Assembly (NCBI GenBank): GCA_016871415.1
Contig: VHDL01000008.1
Coordinates: 1-64,000, forward strand
Direction of reading: 5' to 3'
Origin: Verrucomicrobiota bacterium
GTDB lineage: Bacteria > Verrucomicrobiota > Verrucomicrobiia > Opitutales > UBA953
Length of the DNA: 64,000 nucleotides
Of the stretch, positions 33,668-42,607 are shown piece by piece. Below the pieces are notes generated by a model, which saw only the letters and a program-made list of their open reading frames with translations, made no database searches and was not told where the DNA came from. The translations under genes were made by a program, and so were the position numbers. Within the stretch, counting starts at the first letter, position 1, and each line of letters begins with the position of its first letter.

Positions 33668-34614
33668 GGGGCGGGGGCGAGCTTGGCGGCGGACTCGCGG
33701 AGGTAGCCCGTGAGCCGCAGAAGGAAGAACGGCGAGGGGGAGCCCTCGGCGGGCGCGAGCGCCAGCTCCGCCGCGGCGATCTCCGCGTCCAGTGTGCGGA
33801 ACGACTCCTTCCAGGCCGCGGCCGAGATGGCCCGTCGGGGGTCTTCGCCGTCGCGCAGCCGGCGTATGCTCTCCGGGCCGTTCAGTTCCCGTTCCAGGAT
33901 TATCGGCAGCGTCAGCTTGCCGCTGGCCACGTCCGTGCCCAGCGTCTTGCCGGCCTTCGACTCGTCCTGCAGCAGGTCCGCGAGGTCGTCGTAGACCTGG
34001 TAGGCGATGCCCAGGTGGCGTCCGAAGAGACTGCAGGCCTCGACATGTTCCGCCGGGCGGGCGGCGAGCAGCGCACCCACCCGGCAGGCCGCCTCGAAGA
34101 GTTCGGCGGTCTTCAGACGGATGTGGCGCCGGTAGGCCTCGACTGGCAGCGCGTCGTCGCCGCGCGAGAACGTCTGGCAGACCTCGCCGGAGCAGACCTC
34201 ACGGGAGGCGCGTGCCACGATCTGGCAGAGTTCCGGCGTCGTGTGCTCGGCCGCGAGCACGAGCGCATGGGCGAAGAGCGCGTCGCCGAAGAGCACCGCG
34301 GCGTGGGCGCCGTGGGTGCGGTTGGGCGTGTCCGCCCCGTGGCGGCGGTCGGCGCCGTCGAGCACGTCGTCATGGACCAGCGTGGCTAGGTGGACCAGCT
34401 CGACGATGCCCGCCCCCCGCACCAGTGCGGGGGAGGGAGGGCCTCCCGCGCCCGAGCCGAAGGCGAGCAGCGGGCGCAGGCGCTTGCCCGGGTGGGCGAG
34501 GACCTCCCTGACCATCGGACGCACCTCCGGCTCGAAGGCGGACTCTTGGTCCTTCAGGAACTTCTCCAGCGCGGCGAAGTGCTCCTCGAGGCCGGCATGG
34601 AGGGGCGGGGACAC
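33664..34614 (-). CDS. Polyprenyl diphosphate synthase
   Basis: 316 residues. It condenses isopentenyl diphosphate with allylic diphosphates to make isoprenoid chains for quinones or cell-wall carriers. Seen: GKRLRPLLAFGSG, first Asp-rich motif DDVLDGADRR (about residues 82-91), FSRGDDALPVEAYRRH, KTAELFEAACRVGA and second Asp-rich motif YQVYDDLADL (about 203-212). Chain length is set by residues before the first motif and cannot be named with confidence. It lies 56 nt after the exported CxxC protein gene. Confidence 0.88.
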   Translation of the reverse strand: MSPPLHAGLEEHFAALEKFLKDQESAFEPEVRPMVREVLAHPGKRLRPLLAFGSGAGGPPSPALVRGAGIVELVHLATLVHDDVLDGADRRHGADTPNRTHGAHAAVLFGDALFAHALVLAAEHTTPELCQIVARASREVCSGEVCQTFSRGDDALPVEAYRRHIRLKTAELFEAACRVGALLAARPAEHVEACSLFGRHLGIAYQVYDDLADLLQDESKAGKTLGTDVASGKLTLPIILERELNGPESIRRLRDGEDPRRAISAAAWKESFRTLDAEIAAAELALAPAEGSPSPFFLLRLTGYLRESAAKLAPAP

Positions 34615-34670
34615 CCCTGCAAGTTGTGCTTCCGTCCCATCCGGCGCAAGCGCAGGTTGCCCCGGCCGCT

Positions 34671-35522
34671 TCAGGGCGTGAACTTGGTCTCGATGCGCAT
34701 CGTCACCTTACCGGATTCGCAGGCCGTGCAGGGGATGCGCTTGTCGTCGAGCTTGCCCTTCTGGACCTCGCGCGTGAAGCCGAGGCCGCCGCAGGCCTTG
34801 CAGGGGAATTTCTCGGCGGTGATGACCGAAAGTTCGGCGCCCGACTTCACGAATTCCATGAACTTCTCCTGGCTCTCGATGGTCTCCGGAATGAGCGTGC
34901 ACTCGATGAAGGCCTCCCGTCGCAGCGTCAGGCGTCGTCCGGCCAGAGGCGCGAAAGTCGGCGTGAAGCGAACGGAGACCATCCCCACGCCGGTGACCAC
35001 GCATTGGCCCTTTTCTCCGACGGCCTTGGACTTTTCGGGCATCAGGACCGCGTAGGCCTCGGCGGCGGCGGGAAGCAGGCCGTCGCCCGAGGCGACCCAG
35101 TTGGCCTTCACCAGTAGCCTGCCGTCGCCGAGGTCCTGCTGCACGACGTATTCCAGCGTGGTGACGGGGCCGGGGGCCGGGACCAGCTCCCGTCCGGTCG
35201 CTTCCTGCACATGCTGCTGGATGAAGGCCGTGAAGAGGCGCTGCAGCTCCTTGGTCGTCTCGTAAGCGAGAGGTCGGTTGAGCTTGGCCATGCTGAAGAC
35301 CCTGGTCTCCTTGGCTTCGGGCCGCTTCTGAGGACGGAAGGGCGAGATCACCACCGACGTGTCCTCGGGGTCTTCGGGGACCGCGACGGAGGGGGAGGCG
35401 CCGATCACTCCTGAACTCGGAGCGGTGGCGTCCTGGGCGGGCGACTTCTTGACGCCGAAGAGCGAAGGCTCCTGGGCGGCGGCGTGGGCCGCGCAGAGGA
35501 GGGCGAGGACAAGGGCGCGCAT
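34671..35522 (-). CDS. Exported protein with C-terminal DnaJ-like CxxC zinc motif
   Basis: 283 residues, not recognised. Seen: a signal peptide (about 1-16, ending AAHAAAQ), an Ala/Pro/Ser region with DPEDTSVVISPFRPQKRP, a middle region resembling no family known to me, and a C-terminal pair CKACGGLGF and CTACESGKV about 20 residues apart, the pattern of a DnaJ-type zinc finger half. It starts 7 nt after tatC, so it is in the same unit. A periplasmic metal-binding or chaperone-like role is a guess. Confidence 0.6.
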   Translation of the reverse strand: MRALVLALLCAAHAAAQEPSLFGVKKSPAQDATAPSSGVIGASPSVAVPEDPEDTSVVISPFRPQKRPEAKETRVFSMAKLNRPLAYETTKELQRLFTAFIQQHVQEATGRELVPAPGPVTTLEYVVQQDLGDGRLLVKANWVASGDGLLPAAAEAYAVLMPEKSKAVGEKGQCVVTGVGMVSVRFTPTFAPLAGRRLTLRREAFIECTLIPETIESQEKFMEFVKSGAELSVITAEKFPCKACGGLGFTREVQKGKLDDKRIPCTACESGKVTMRIETKFTP

Positions 35523-35529
35523 GATGAGC

Positions 35530-36549
35530 TCAGTCGAGGGAGCTAAGGTCTCCCTCGGCGGGGGGAGGCAGCCGCCTGGGCCGTTCGGGTTCGGTCGCCA
35601 CGGCGGGGGTGGACGAAGTCCGGGAAGAAGCCGGCCTCACCGGGGCGTCGGGGCCGCCGTCCGGATCGTCGTCCCCGTCGGGACCGTCGTCATCGTCGTC
35701 GATGTCATCGTCCTCCGGATCGGCGCTGTCGCCGCGGGCGACGCGCTTGCGGCGCACCACGGCCGTGCCGACGGCCACCGCCACCAGGTAGAAGCTGAAG
35801 AGCACGCCCGTCATCACCAGCAGTGAGACCGGTTCGGCGATGGGCGTGATTAGCGCCACGAGGCACATAATCCCGAAGAGCATCCCGCGCCAGTGCTTCA
35901 GCAGCGTGCGGGGCCGTACAATCTCGAGCCACATCACCACGATGAGCGCCAGGGGGAACTGGAATGTCAGCCCCGTCAGCAGGCACATCATGATGACGAA
36001 CCCGTAGTAGTCGGAGGCCTGCCAGATCACGTCCATCTTGAGGCCGACCGCGAAGTGGTGCCAGATCTGGACCGACATCGGGCAGAGCCAGAGGAAGGCG
36101 AGTGAGGCGCCCGCGAGGAAGAGGATGAGCGCGGCGAAGCAGAAGGGCACCAGCACGCGCTTCTCGCGGTCGGTCAGGGCCGGGCCGACGAAGCGCGCCG
36201 TCTCATAGAGGAAGACCGGCGAGGAGAGCGCGATGCCGACGCCGAAGGCGGCATACATGAGCACCTTCCAGACGCCCATGAACGTGAACTCCTTGAGCTC
36301 GGGGATGGCCTTGAGGCCTTCGCTGGACTGGCCGAGCACGAAGCCGACCGGGGACGTCTCCGGATGCTTGGCCCACTCGAGAGGCCGGTTGAGGAGCACG
36401 GGCGTCTCCTCGTAGAAAATCAGGGCCGCGACCATACCGACCGCGAAGACCCCCAGGACGCGCAGCATCGAGACCCGCAGGTCGTCGAGGTGCTCAAGGA
36501 ACGTCATCTCGGCCTTCGGCTTGTTCCTTCTGATGAAGCTGGAGAGCAT
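35530..36549 (-). CDS. tatC: Twin-arginine translocase subunit TatC
   Basis: 339 residues, longer than the usual 240-260. Seen: the N-terminal MTFLEHLDDLRVSMLRVL, six membrane spans (to about 255), ALTDREKRVLVPF and the SVFLYETARF-like VFLYETARFVGPAL, and LVALITPIAEPVSLLVM near the end. The extra length is an acidic, Pro-rich cytoplasmic tail (DDDIDDDDDGPDGDDD). It forms the translocation pore with TatA, not seen in the window, and exports Tat proteins such as the DUF1501 protein. It follows the SNF2 gene after 5 nt. Confidence 0.92.
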   Translation of the reverse strand: MLSSFIRRNKPKAEMTFLEHLDDLRVSMLRVLGVFAVGMVAALIFYEETPVLLNRPLEWAKHPETSPVGFVLGQSSEGLKAIPELKEFTFMGVWKVLMYAAFGVGIALSSPVFLYETARFVGPALTDREKRVLVPFCFAALILFLAGASLAFLWLCPMSVQIWHHFAVGLKMDVIWQASDYYGFVIMMCLLTGLTFQFPLALIVVMWLEIVRPRTLLKHWRGMLFGIMCLVALITPIAEPVSLLVMTGVLFSFYLVAVAVGTAVVRRKRVARGDSADPEDDDIDDDDDGPDGDDDPDGGPDAPVRPASSRTSSTPAVATEPERPRRLPPPAEGDLSSLD

Positions 36550-36554
36550 CGGAG

Positions 36555-39449
36555 TCAGTCCTTGCGCAGGAGTTCCTTGATGTCCTCTAGGGACAGGGAG
36601 GACGAGACAGAATCTGACTCGCTGAGCAGTTTACGCAACATCTCCGACTTGCCCTTCTGCAGGTCCATGACCCGTTCCTCGACGGTGCCAGCGGCGATTA
36701 GCTTGATGCTGGTGACCGTGCGGGTCTGGCCGATGCGGTGCGCCCGGTCGGTGGCCTGGACCTCGGCGGCGGGGTTCCACCAGGGGTCGAAGTGCACGAC
36801 CGTGTCGGCTCCGGTCAGGTTGAGGCCGGTGCCGCCGGCCTTGAGGGACATCAGCATGACCGGGATGGAGGGGGTGCCGTTGAACTTGTCGCAGACCCCC
36901 TGGCGGTCGGTCGTCGAGCCATCGAGATAGCAGTAGGGGATGTCGCGCTCCTCTAGGGACTCCCGGATGAGCTGCAACGCCGAGACGAAGGTGGAGAAGA
37001 CCAGCAGCCGGTGGCGGGCGTCCTTGGCCTCCTCGAGCAGCTCGAGCAGGGCCTGGAGCTTGGCGGAGTCGGTCTCCTCGAGCTTGGGGTCGAGGATGCG
37101 CGGATCGGCGCAGGTCTGGCGCAGTCTGGTGAGGAGCTTGAAGGCCTGCATGCGCACATCCTTCTCCTTCGCACCGCCCACTTCCATCTCGAAGATCTCC
37201 TTGCTGATCGTCTCCTGGACTTCGTCGTAGAGCTTCTTCTGCGCGTCCTCGAGGTCGCAGTAGATAAGCTGCTCGATCTTGGGCGGTAGTTCCGGGGCGA
37301 CCGCGGCCTTGGAGCGGCGCAGGATGTAGGGCGCGGCCATCTGCAGCAGCCGGTCGTCATGCCACTTGCGGTCCTCGCCGGTGAGCCGCTCTTGGGCCTT
37401 GGGCAAGTAGCCCGGCATGAGGAAGCCGAAGAGCGAGCGCAGGTCCTCGAGGGAGTTCTCGACCGGCGTGCCGGTGAGGATGTAGCGGCCTTTGGCAATC
37501 AGCCGCTTGACCGACTTGGCCGCCTGCGAGCGGGGGTTCTTGATGTTCTGGCCCTCGTCGCAGGTGACGGCCCCCCAGGTGATGAGGGAGAACGTGCCGA
37601 TGTCGCGGGCGAGCGTGCCGTAGGAGGTCACGACCAGGTCGAACTTGCCCAGGTATTCGGGCGAAACGACGCGTGCCTGTCCGTGGTGGGCGAGCGTGCG
37701 CAGGCCGGGGGTGAAGCGTCTGGCCTCGCGACGCCAGTTCTCGACGAGCGAGGCCGGGCAAACAACGAGGCAGGGGCCGTCCTCCTTGCGGTGTGCGCGC
37801 AGGGCCTCCATAAACGCGAGCCCCTGTACGGTCTTGCCCAGACCCATCTCGTCGGCCAGCAGCCCTCCGAGGTTGCTGGAGTGGATGTGCCAGAGCCAGG
37901 CCACCCCCACCTGCTGGTAGAGGCGCAGCATGGCGGTGAGCTCCGGACGGACGGGCGCGGGCTGGAGCTTGGAGAGGTTGCGGATCGCGTCGGAGCGCTT
38001 GGACCAGGTCTCCGGCGGCGCGAAGGCGGTCTGCAGTTCCTCGGCGATTGCATCGGCGCTGGCGAGGTCGGCGTACCCGAGCTTGAGCTCGAGGTCCAGG
38101 TCCACGTCGCGCTTGGCGTCGCCCGTGATGCGGCGCTGGGCGTTACGGATGGACTCAAGCAGCTCGGGCGTGATCAGCCGCGGGCCGTGGTCGGTGTAGA
38201 AGAACATGCGGCCGCTCGACAGGGCCTCCTGAATGACCTTCGGCGTTTTGCCTTCGGGGTCGATGCCCACGGCGAAGTTAAAGCCGCCTTCGGCCTCGGA
38301 GGCGTCGCAACGCGCCTTGGCGAGCTGCACCTTGTTGAGGGAGTTACTGAGGTTGTGAGAGAAGAAGGATTCGTTCTGCTCCAGGAGTAGGCGATGGTGG
38401 CGGGCCAGGAAGTTGAGCACCTGGATGGTCCCGGCGAGGTACCATTCGCGGCTGGCGGTTTCGAGGGTGAAGCCGCTTCGCTGCAGGACCTCGCGCAGTT
38501 CGGCCACGGGTCCGGAGGACTGCTGAGGCAGCCGCACGCGCAGCCACTTCATCGATCCGTCGAGCCAGACCTTGTCCTCGCGTCCACGGTCCGTGGAGCG
38601 CACCTCCTGTTCGTCGCCGTCCTCCTCCGGGTCTCCGGCCAGGGCGGCCTGCGGGGCGGAGACGGGGTCGTCGAGGTGGGCGTGCACGCCGTTGAGACGG
38701 TCGCCCTCCCAGGCGAGCGGAACCTCGGGCGCGTTGGCCATGCGGAAGATGGCGAGGCCCTTGCCGACGGAGAGCAGCTGGCGGAGGTGCCTGCGGGTCA
38801 GGGGCAAAATCCCCTGGAGCTTGCCGTTGCAGAGGTTCTCGAGGATCGCCAGGAAGAAGACCGTCTCAGGTTCGATGTTCCAGGCCTTGCCGCGGTCGAG
38901 GTTCTCAGGCGCGACCTGCATGGCTTCCACCCGCAGCTCGAGCCGGCAGATGATTTCATCGCGCGCGGCGGCGGTCGGGATGTTGGGCGGGATGATGAAT
39001 CGGACCTCGATGGGCGTACCCTTGTGCGAGGAGAGGCTGATCGAACGTAGGCGGGGGCCGGCGCCGGCTTCGGCGGCGGTGCGCCGGTCAGCCGGCTTCT
39101 CCGAGGTCGGCGGGGGGGCGGCGGGCTTCTCCTCCTCGAGCTTGACGATGCCTTCCTTGACCGCGAGGGCGAGGTAGGCCGCCACGGAGTGGACGCACAG
39201 CTTGCGTTTGACGACGGACACCTCGCATCCGCATTCATTGCGCTGGAAGGTCACGGAGCGGAGGTTCCACCTGGCTTCGCGGCTTCCTCTGTCGTCTTCG
39301 ACCAGGGCTTCGACCAGCGGGGCCTTCCACATGGCCTTCCGCACCTTGCCCTTGAGCACCAGGGCCTTGGCCTGAAGCACGGTTGCTCCTCCGGCCAGGT
39401 CGATCAGGTCGTCTTCGGAAATTTTGGGCAACGGCGTCGGGGCCGCCAT
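36555..39449 (-). CDS. SWIM-SNF2 family helicase
   Basis: 964 residues. Seen: an N-terminal SWIM zinc finger (CGCEVSVVKRKLCVH, about residues 74-88), a middle region, then the SNF2 ATPase: Walker A LLADEMGLGKTVQ (about 530-545), motif II CDEGQNIKNP, TGTPVENSLEDLRSLFGFLM, and the C-terminal helicase lobe (about 790-930) with STFVSALQLI, LKAGGTGLNLTGADTVVHFD and ATDRAHRIGQTRTV. Known: bacterial SNF2 proteins remodel protein-DNA complexes. It follows dapF after 78 nt and precedes tatC by 5 nt. Confidence 0.92.
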   Translation of the reverse strand: MAAPTPLPKISEDDLIDLAGGATVLQAKALVLKGKVRKAMWKAPLVEALVEDDRGSREARWNLRSVTFQRNECGCEVSVVKRKLCVHSVAAYLALAVKEGIVKLEEEKPAAPPPTSEKPADRRTAAEAGAGPRLRSISLSSHKGTPIEVRFIIPPNIPTAAARDEIICRLELRVEAMQVAPENLDRGKAWNIEPETVFFLAILENLCNGKLQGILPLTRRHLRQLLSVGKGLAIFRMANAPEVPLAWEGDRLNGVHAHLDDPVSAPQAALAGDPEEDGDEQEVRSTDRGREDKVWLDGSMKWLRVRLPQQSSGPVAELREVLQRSGFTLETASREWYLAGTIQVLNFLARHHRLLLEQNESFFSHNLSNSLNKVQLAKARCDASEAEGGFNFAVGIDPEGKTPKVIQEALSSGRMFFYTDHGPRLITPELLESIRNAQRRITGDAKRDVDLDLELKLGYADLASADAIAEELQTAFAPPETWSKRSDAIRNLSKLQPAPVRPELTAMLRLYQQVGVAWLWHIHSSNLGGLLADEMGLGKTVQGLAFMEALRAHRKEDGPCLVVCPASLVENWRREARRFTPGLRTLAHHGQARVVSPEYLGKFDLVVTSYGTLARDIGTFSLITWGAVTCDEGQNIKNPRSQAAKSVKRLIAKGRYILTGTPVENSLEDLRSLFGFLMPGYLPKAQERLTGEDRKWHDDRLLQMAAPYILRRSKAAVAPELPPKIEQLIYCDLEDAQKKLYDEVQETISKEIFEMEVGGAKEKDVRMQAFKLLTRLRQTCADPRILDPKLEETDSAKLQALLELLEEAKDARHRLLVFSTFVSALQLIRESLEERDIPYCYLDGSTTDRQGVCDKFNGTPSIPVMLMSLKAGGTGLNLTGADTVVHFDPWWNPAAEVQATDRAHRIGQTRTVTSIKLIAAGTVEERVMDLQKGKSEMLRKLLSESDSVSSSLSLEDIKELLRKD

Positions 39450-39527
39450 GGGTCTAGGTAGGTTCGAACGGCTCGCCTTTGGAGGGGCGGCCGAGGAAAT
39501 GATGGCTTTTAAGGGATAGGCGGCGCC

Positions 39528-40382
39528 TCAGAGGGCGACGTCCTGGTCCGGTACTCCGGCATGCATCTCGTAGATGCCCACCGGGGTCGTCGGTCCAGTC
39601 ATCACTATGGAGTAGTCCGGCCCGATGCCAATACTAATCTGCCCCCCCGGCATGTGCACCGTGACGTCGGCGTCCACCAGCCCCATCTTGCGGGCCACGG
39701 CGGCCGAGGCCGAGGAGGAGGAGCCGGAGGCCAGGGTGTATCCGGCCCCACGCTCCCAGATCTCAATGCGCACGTTGTGCTGGTCCAGCACCTTCATGAA
39801 CTGGACGTTAGTGCGGTTGGGGAAGTTGGGGTGCGTTTCGAGATGCGGTCCGTAGGTGCGCGCCAGGTCGGGGCTGAGTTCGTCGACGGGGATGACGCAG
39901 TGGGGGTTGCCCACGGTGGCCGACCAGTAGCGGAAGGTCCGTCCGGCAACGATGATCTCCTCGCCGAGGACTTCGCGGTCGGGGCCGACGTGAGGGATCT
40001 CGGGTGCGCGGAAGGAAACGCCGCCCATCTCGACGCGGATGCGCCGTCCGCCTTCGAACACGGCGCAGCCGACGACGCCGCCGAGGGTGTGCAGGCGGAA
40101 CTCCTGCTCCTCGCGCACGCGGCCGGTCTCGAGGAGGTGACGGCAGAAGATGCGGATGCCGTTGCCAGACTTCTCCGCCTCGGAGCCGTCGGGATTCAGG
40201 ATGCGCAGCCCGATGAGTCCGTCCGCGCGCGCAATCGGTCCGTAGAGGATGCCGTCGGAGCCGAGGCCGTAATGACGGTGGCACACCATGCGGATCGCGT
40301 CCGTCGGGAAGAGGGCGGGGCAGTCCTTCGGCTCAAGCACGAGATAGTCGTTACCGAGAGCGTGATACTTCGCGAAGCGCAT
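39528..40382 (-). CDS. dapF: Diaminopimelate epimerase homologue with serine at both catalytic-cysteine positions
   Basis: 284 residues. Known: DapF turns LL- into meso-diaminopimelate for lysine and peptidoglycan, using two Cys residues in CGNG and ACGTG motifs. Seen: AKYHALGNDYLVLEP, NPDGSEAEKSGNGIRIF with Ser72 in place of the first Cys, TVGNPHCVIPVDELSP and ERGAGYTLASGSSSSAS with Ser219 in place of the second Cys. The rest of the fold is intact. Either this subgroup uses serine, another residue takes over, or the protein has another role. It begins a leftward unit and diverges from the sulfatase gene. Confidence 0.8.
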   Translation of the reverse strand: MRFAKYHALGNDYLVLEPKDCPALFPTDAIRMVCHRHYGLGSDGILYGPIARADGLIGLRILNPDGSEAEKSGNGIRIFCRHLLETGRVREEQEFRLHTLGGVVGCAVFEGGRRIRVEMGGVSFRAPEIPHVGPDREVLGEEIIVAGRTFRYWSATVGNPHCVIPVDELSPDLARTYGPHLETHPNFPNRTNVQFMKVLDQHNVRIEIWERGAGYTLASGSSSSASAAVARKMGLVDADVTVHMPGGQISIGIGPDYSIVMTGPTTPVGIYEMHAGVPDQDVAL

Positions 40383-40467
40383 GCGGTGGGATTGGCGTTT
40401 TTCGCTCCTTTGGCAAGCGTACGCGGGGATGGCTTGGCAAAGGTTGCTCCCACGCTATGCACGCAGC

Positions 40468-42027
40468 ATGCGACTCGCCCCTTTTCTGGCCCTGTTCGCC
40501 GCGCTGACCGTCCCGGCCGCCGACCGGCCCAACATCGTGCTGCTCTACGCCGACGACATCGGCTGGGGCGACCTGGGCTGCTACGGGGCCAAGGTCATCC
40601 CGACGCCGAACCTCGACCGGCTCGCCTCGCAGGGCGTCCGTTTCACGGCCGGCTACTGCACCTCGGCCACCTGCACGCCTTCACGCTACTCCCTGCTGAC
40701 GGGCGAGTACGCCTGGCGTCGACAAGGCACGGGCGTCCTCCCGGGCGACGCGCGCATGATCATCCGTCCGGGGCGCCCGACGATGGCGTCCAGCCTGGCC
40801 AAGTTGGGCTACGCGACCGCCGTGGTCGGCAAGTGGCATCTCGGCCTCGGCTCCGGCGACGTCGACTGGAACCGCCGGATCTCGCCTTCGCCGAACGAGA
40901 TCGGCTTCAGCTACTCCTTCATCATGGCCGCGACCGGCGACCGGGTGCCGACGGTCTACGTCGAGGACGGGGGCGTGGTCGGGCACGACCCGAAGGACCC
41001 CATTGAGGTCAATTACAAGTCTCCCTACCCGGGCGAACCCAACCTCAAACTGGATTCCGAGCGCGCCAAGCTAAAGATGGACTGGTCGCACGGCCACAAC
41101 ATGGCGCTGGTCAACGGCGTCGGACGCATCGGCTGGATGAAGGGCGGCAAGGCCGCGGTCTGGAACGACGAGACGATGGGCGACACCTTCGCGGACAAGG
41201 CCTGCGCGTTCATCGCGCGCAGCAAGGACCGCCCGTTCCTGCTCTACTACGCCTCGCACGAGAACCACGTGCCGCGCTTGCCTCACCCGCGCTACGCCGG
41301 CCGCACGCCGCTGGGCCCCCGCGGCGACGCGGTCGTCGCTTTCGACGACCAAGTGGGCCGGATCCTCATGGAGCTCGACCGCCACGGCCTCACGGACAAG
41401 ACGCTCGTGGTCGTCTCTTCCGACAACGGTCCCATCCTCGATGACGGTTACAAGGATCAGTCCACCGAGCTCAACGCCAAGGCCGGTCATGAGCCCGCAG
41501 GTCCGTTCCGGTCCGGTAAGTATTCAATCCTCGAGGGCGGCACGCGCGTGCCGTTCATCGCGCGTTTCCCCGGTCGTGCGCCCGCTGGCAAGGTCTCCGA
41601 CGCCCTGGTCTCGCAGGTCGACCTGCCGGCGGCCTTCATGAGGCTGGCTGGCGGCGATCCGGCCGAGTTCCTGAAACAGGATTCCGTCGATTCCTCGGCG
41701 GCCCTGCTCGGCGGCGCCGGACGCGACCTTCTGATCTCCAGCACGCAGGGCGGTCAGCTTTCCATCCGCGACGCCCGCTGGAAATACATCCCGGGCACAG
41801 GCAAGCAGGGCAAGGCGGCCTGGAAGTCCGTCGCGGTCCAGCCCGGCAAGGTCGAGGACTTCAAGCGTGACGCCGCGGAGCAGGGCAAGGACCGCCTCTT
41901 CGACCTGCTCGCCGACCCGTCCGAGCGCAACAATGTGGCCGCCGCGAACTCCGAGGTCGTCGCGCGCCTGAAGGCCGCCCTCGAGGCCGAACGCGCCAAG
42001 GGCTTCAACCTGCCCCTCGGCCTCTGA
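40468..42027 (+). CDS. Exported arylsulfatase-type sulfatase
   Basis: 519 residues from the ATG at 40468, which begins a signal peptide (MRLAPFLALFAALTVPAA). Known: type I sulfatases remove sulfate esters with a formylglycine made from Cys or Ser. Seen: RPNIVLLYADDIGWGDLGCY (metal-site Asp pair), the CTPSRYSLLTGEY modification motif (Cys of C-x-P-S-R, about residue 71), VGKWHLGLG and VSSDNGPILDDG. The target is probably a sulfated polysaccharide; no sulfatase-maturing enzyme is in view. It leads a rightward unit with a deleted Gfo/Idh gene and gluconokinase. Confidence 0.88.
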   Translation: MRLAPFLALFAALTVPAADRPNIVLLYADDIGWGDLGCYGAKVIPTPNLDRLASQGVRFTAGYCTSATCTPSRYSLLTGEYAWRRQGTGVLPGDARMIIRPGRPTMASSLAKLGYATAVVGKWHLGLGSGDVDWNRRISPSPNEIGFSYSFIMAATGDRVPTVYVEDGGVVGHDPKDPIEVNYKSPYPGEPNLKLDSERAKLKMDWSHGHNMALVNGVGRIGWMKGGKAAVWNDETMGDTFADKACAFIARSKDRPFLLYYASHENHVPRLPHPRYAGRTPLGPRGDAVVAFDDQVGRILMELDRHGLTDKTLVVVSSDNGPILDDGYKDQSTELNAKAGHEPAGPFRSGKYSILEGGTRVPFIARFPGRAPAGKVSDALVSQVDLPAAFMRLAGGDPAEFLKQDSVDSSAALLGGAGRDLLISSTQGGQLSIRDARWKYIPGTGKQGKAAWKSVAVQPGKVEDFKRDAAEQGKDRLFDLLADPSERNNVAAANSEVVARLKAALEAERAKGFNLPLGL

Positions 42028-42038
42028 TTTCAACCGAC

Positions 42039-42605
42039 ATGAAAAAAATCCGCGTTCTCTGCGTCGGCGCCGGTCACCTGGGTCGTTCGCACGCCCTCGC
42101 CTACCATAAGCTGCCCGGTTTCGAGATCGTCGGCCTAGTGACCCGCTCGGCCGAGTCCCGCGCCAGGCTCAACGCCGAGCTCGGCGGTGGCTACGCCGAC
42201 GGATCCGTCGGCTGGTACGAAGCCGGCTGGGGCCTCATGATGTCCGAGGAAGCCTTCTTCGTGAAGGGCGTCATCGGCCCGAAGGGCTGCGTCTCCATCG
42301 TCGCCGGCAAGGCCGCCGAGGCCGGGAAGTCGGCCGATGTGGACTCCTATTCCGCCGCGCAGGCGCTCAAGGTGCACCACGCGGCGCTCGGACCCGACGG
42401 CAAGTTCCTCAAGCCCGATGAGATCGTGCCGACCGAGGCCGATCCCGGTCATGACGGCCTCTGCGAGCGTGAGCAGGTCTACTTTGAGCGCGCCATCTGC
42501 GTGGACCTCGACCTCACGACCCACATGGACGACGCGGTGAACTCGATGCGGATTGTGTACGCCGCCGACCGTTCTTTCCGCGAAGGGCGCACCGTCGAGC
42601 TCTGA
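42039..42605 (+). pseudogene. Gfo/Idh/MocA oxidoreductase with an internal in-frame deletion
   Basis: 188 residues versus about 370-390 for the family. Seen: the N-terminal Rossmann start (MKKIRVLCVGAGHLGRSH) runs to about residue 51, then jumps to the C-terminal domain (SVGWYEAGWGLMMSEEAFFV, VIGPKGCVSIVAGKA, DDAVNSMRIVYAADRSFREG). The missing part holds the rest of the nucleotide fold and the EKP catalytic motif. The reading frame is kept, so a protein could be made, but it should not be a working dehydrogenase. It sits 11 nt after the sulfatase and 2 nt before gluconokinase. Confidence 0.75.
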
Positions 42606-42607
42606 GC

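Noticed and set aside
40434-40448. Sigma54-like TGGCA...TTGC before the sulfatase gene
   Set aside because: The GG and GC pairs are separated by 8 nt rather than 10, so the -24/-12 spacing is wrong.
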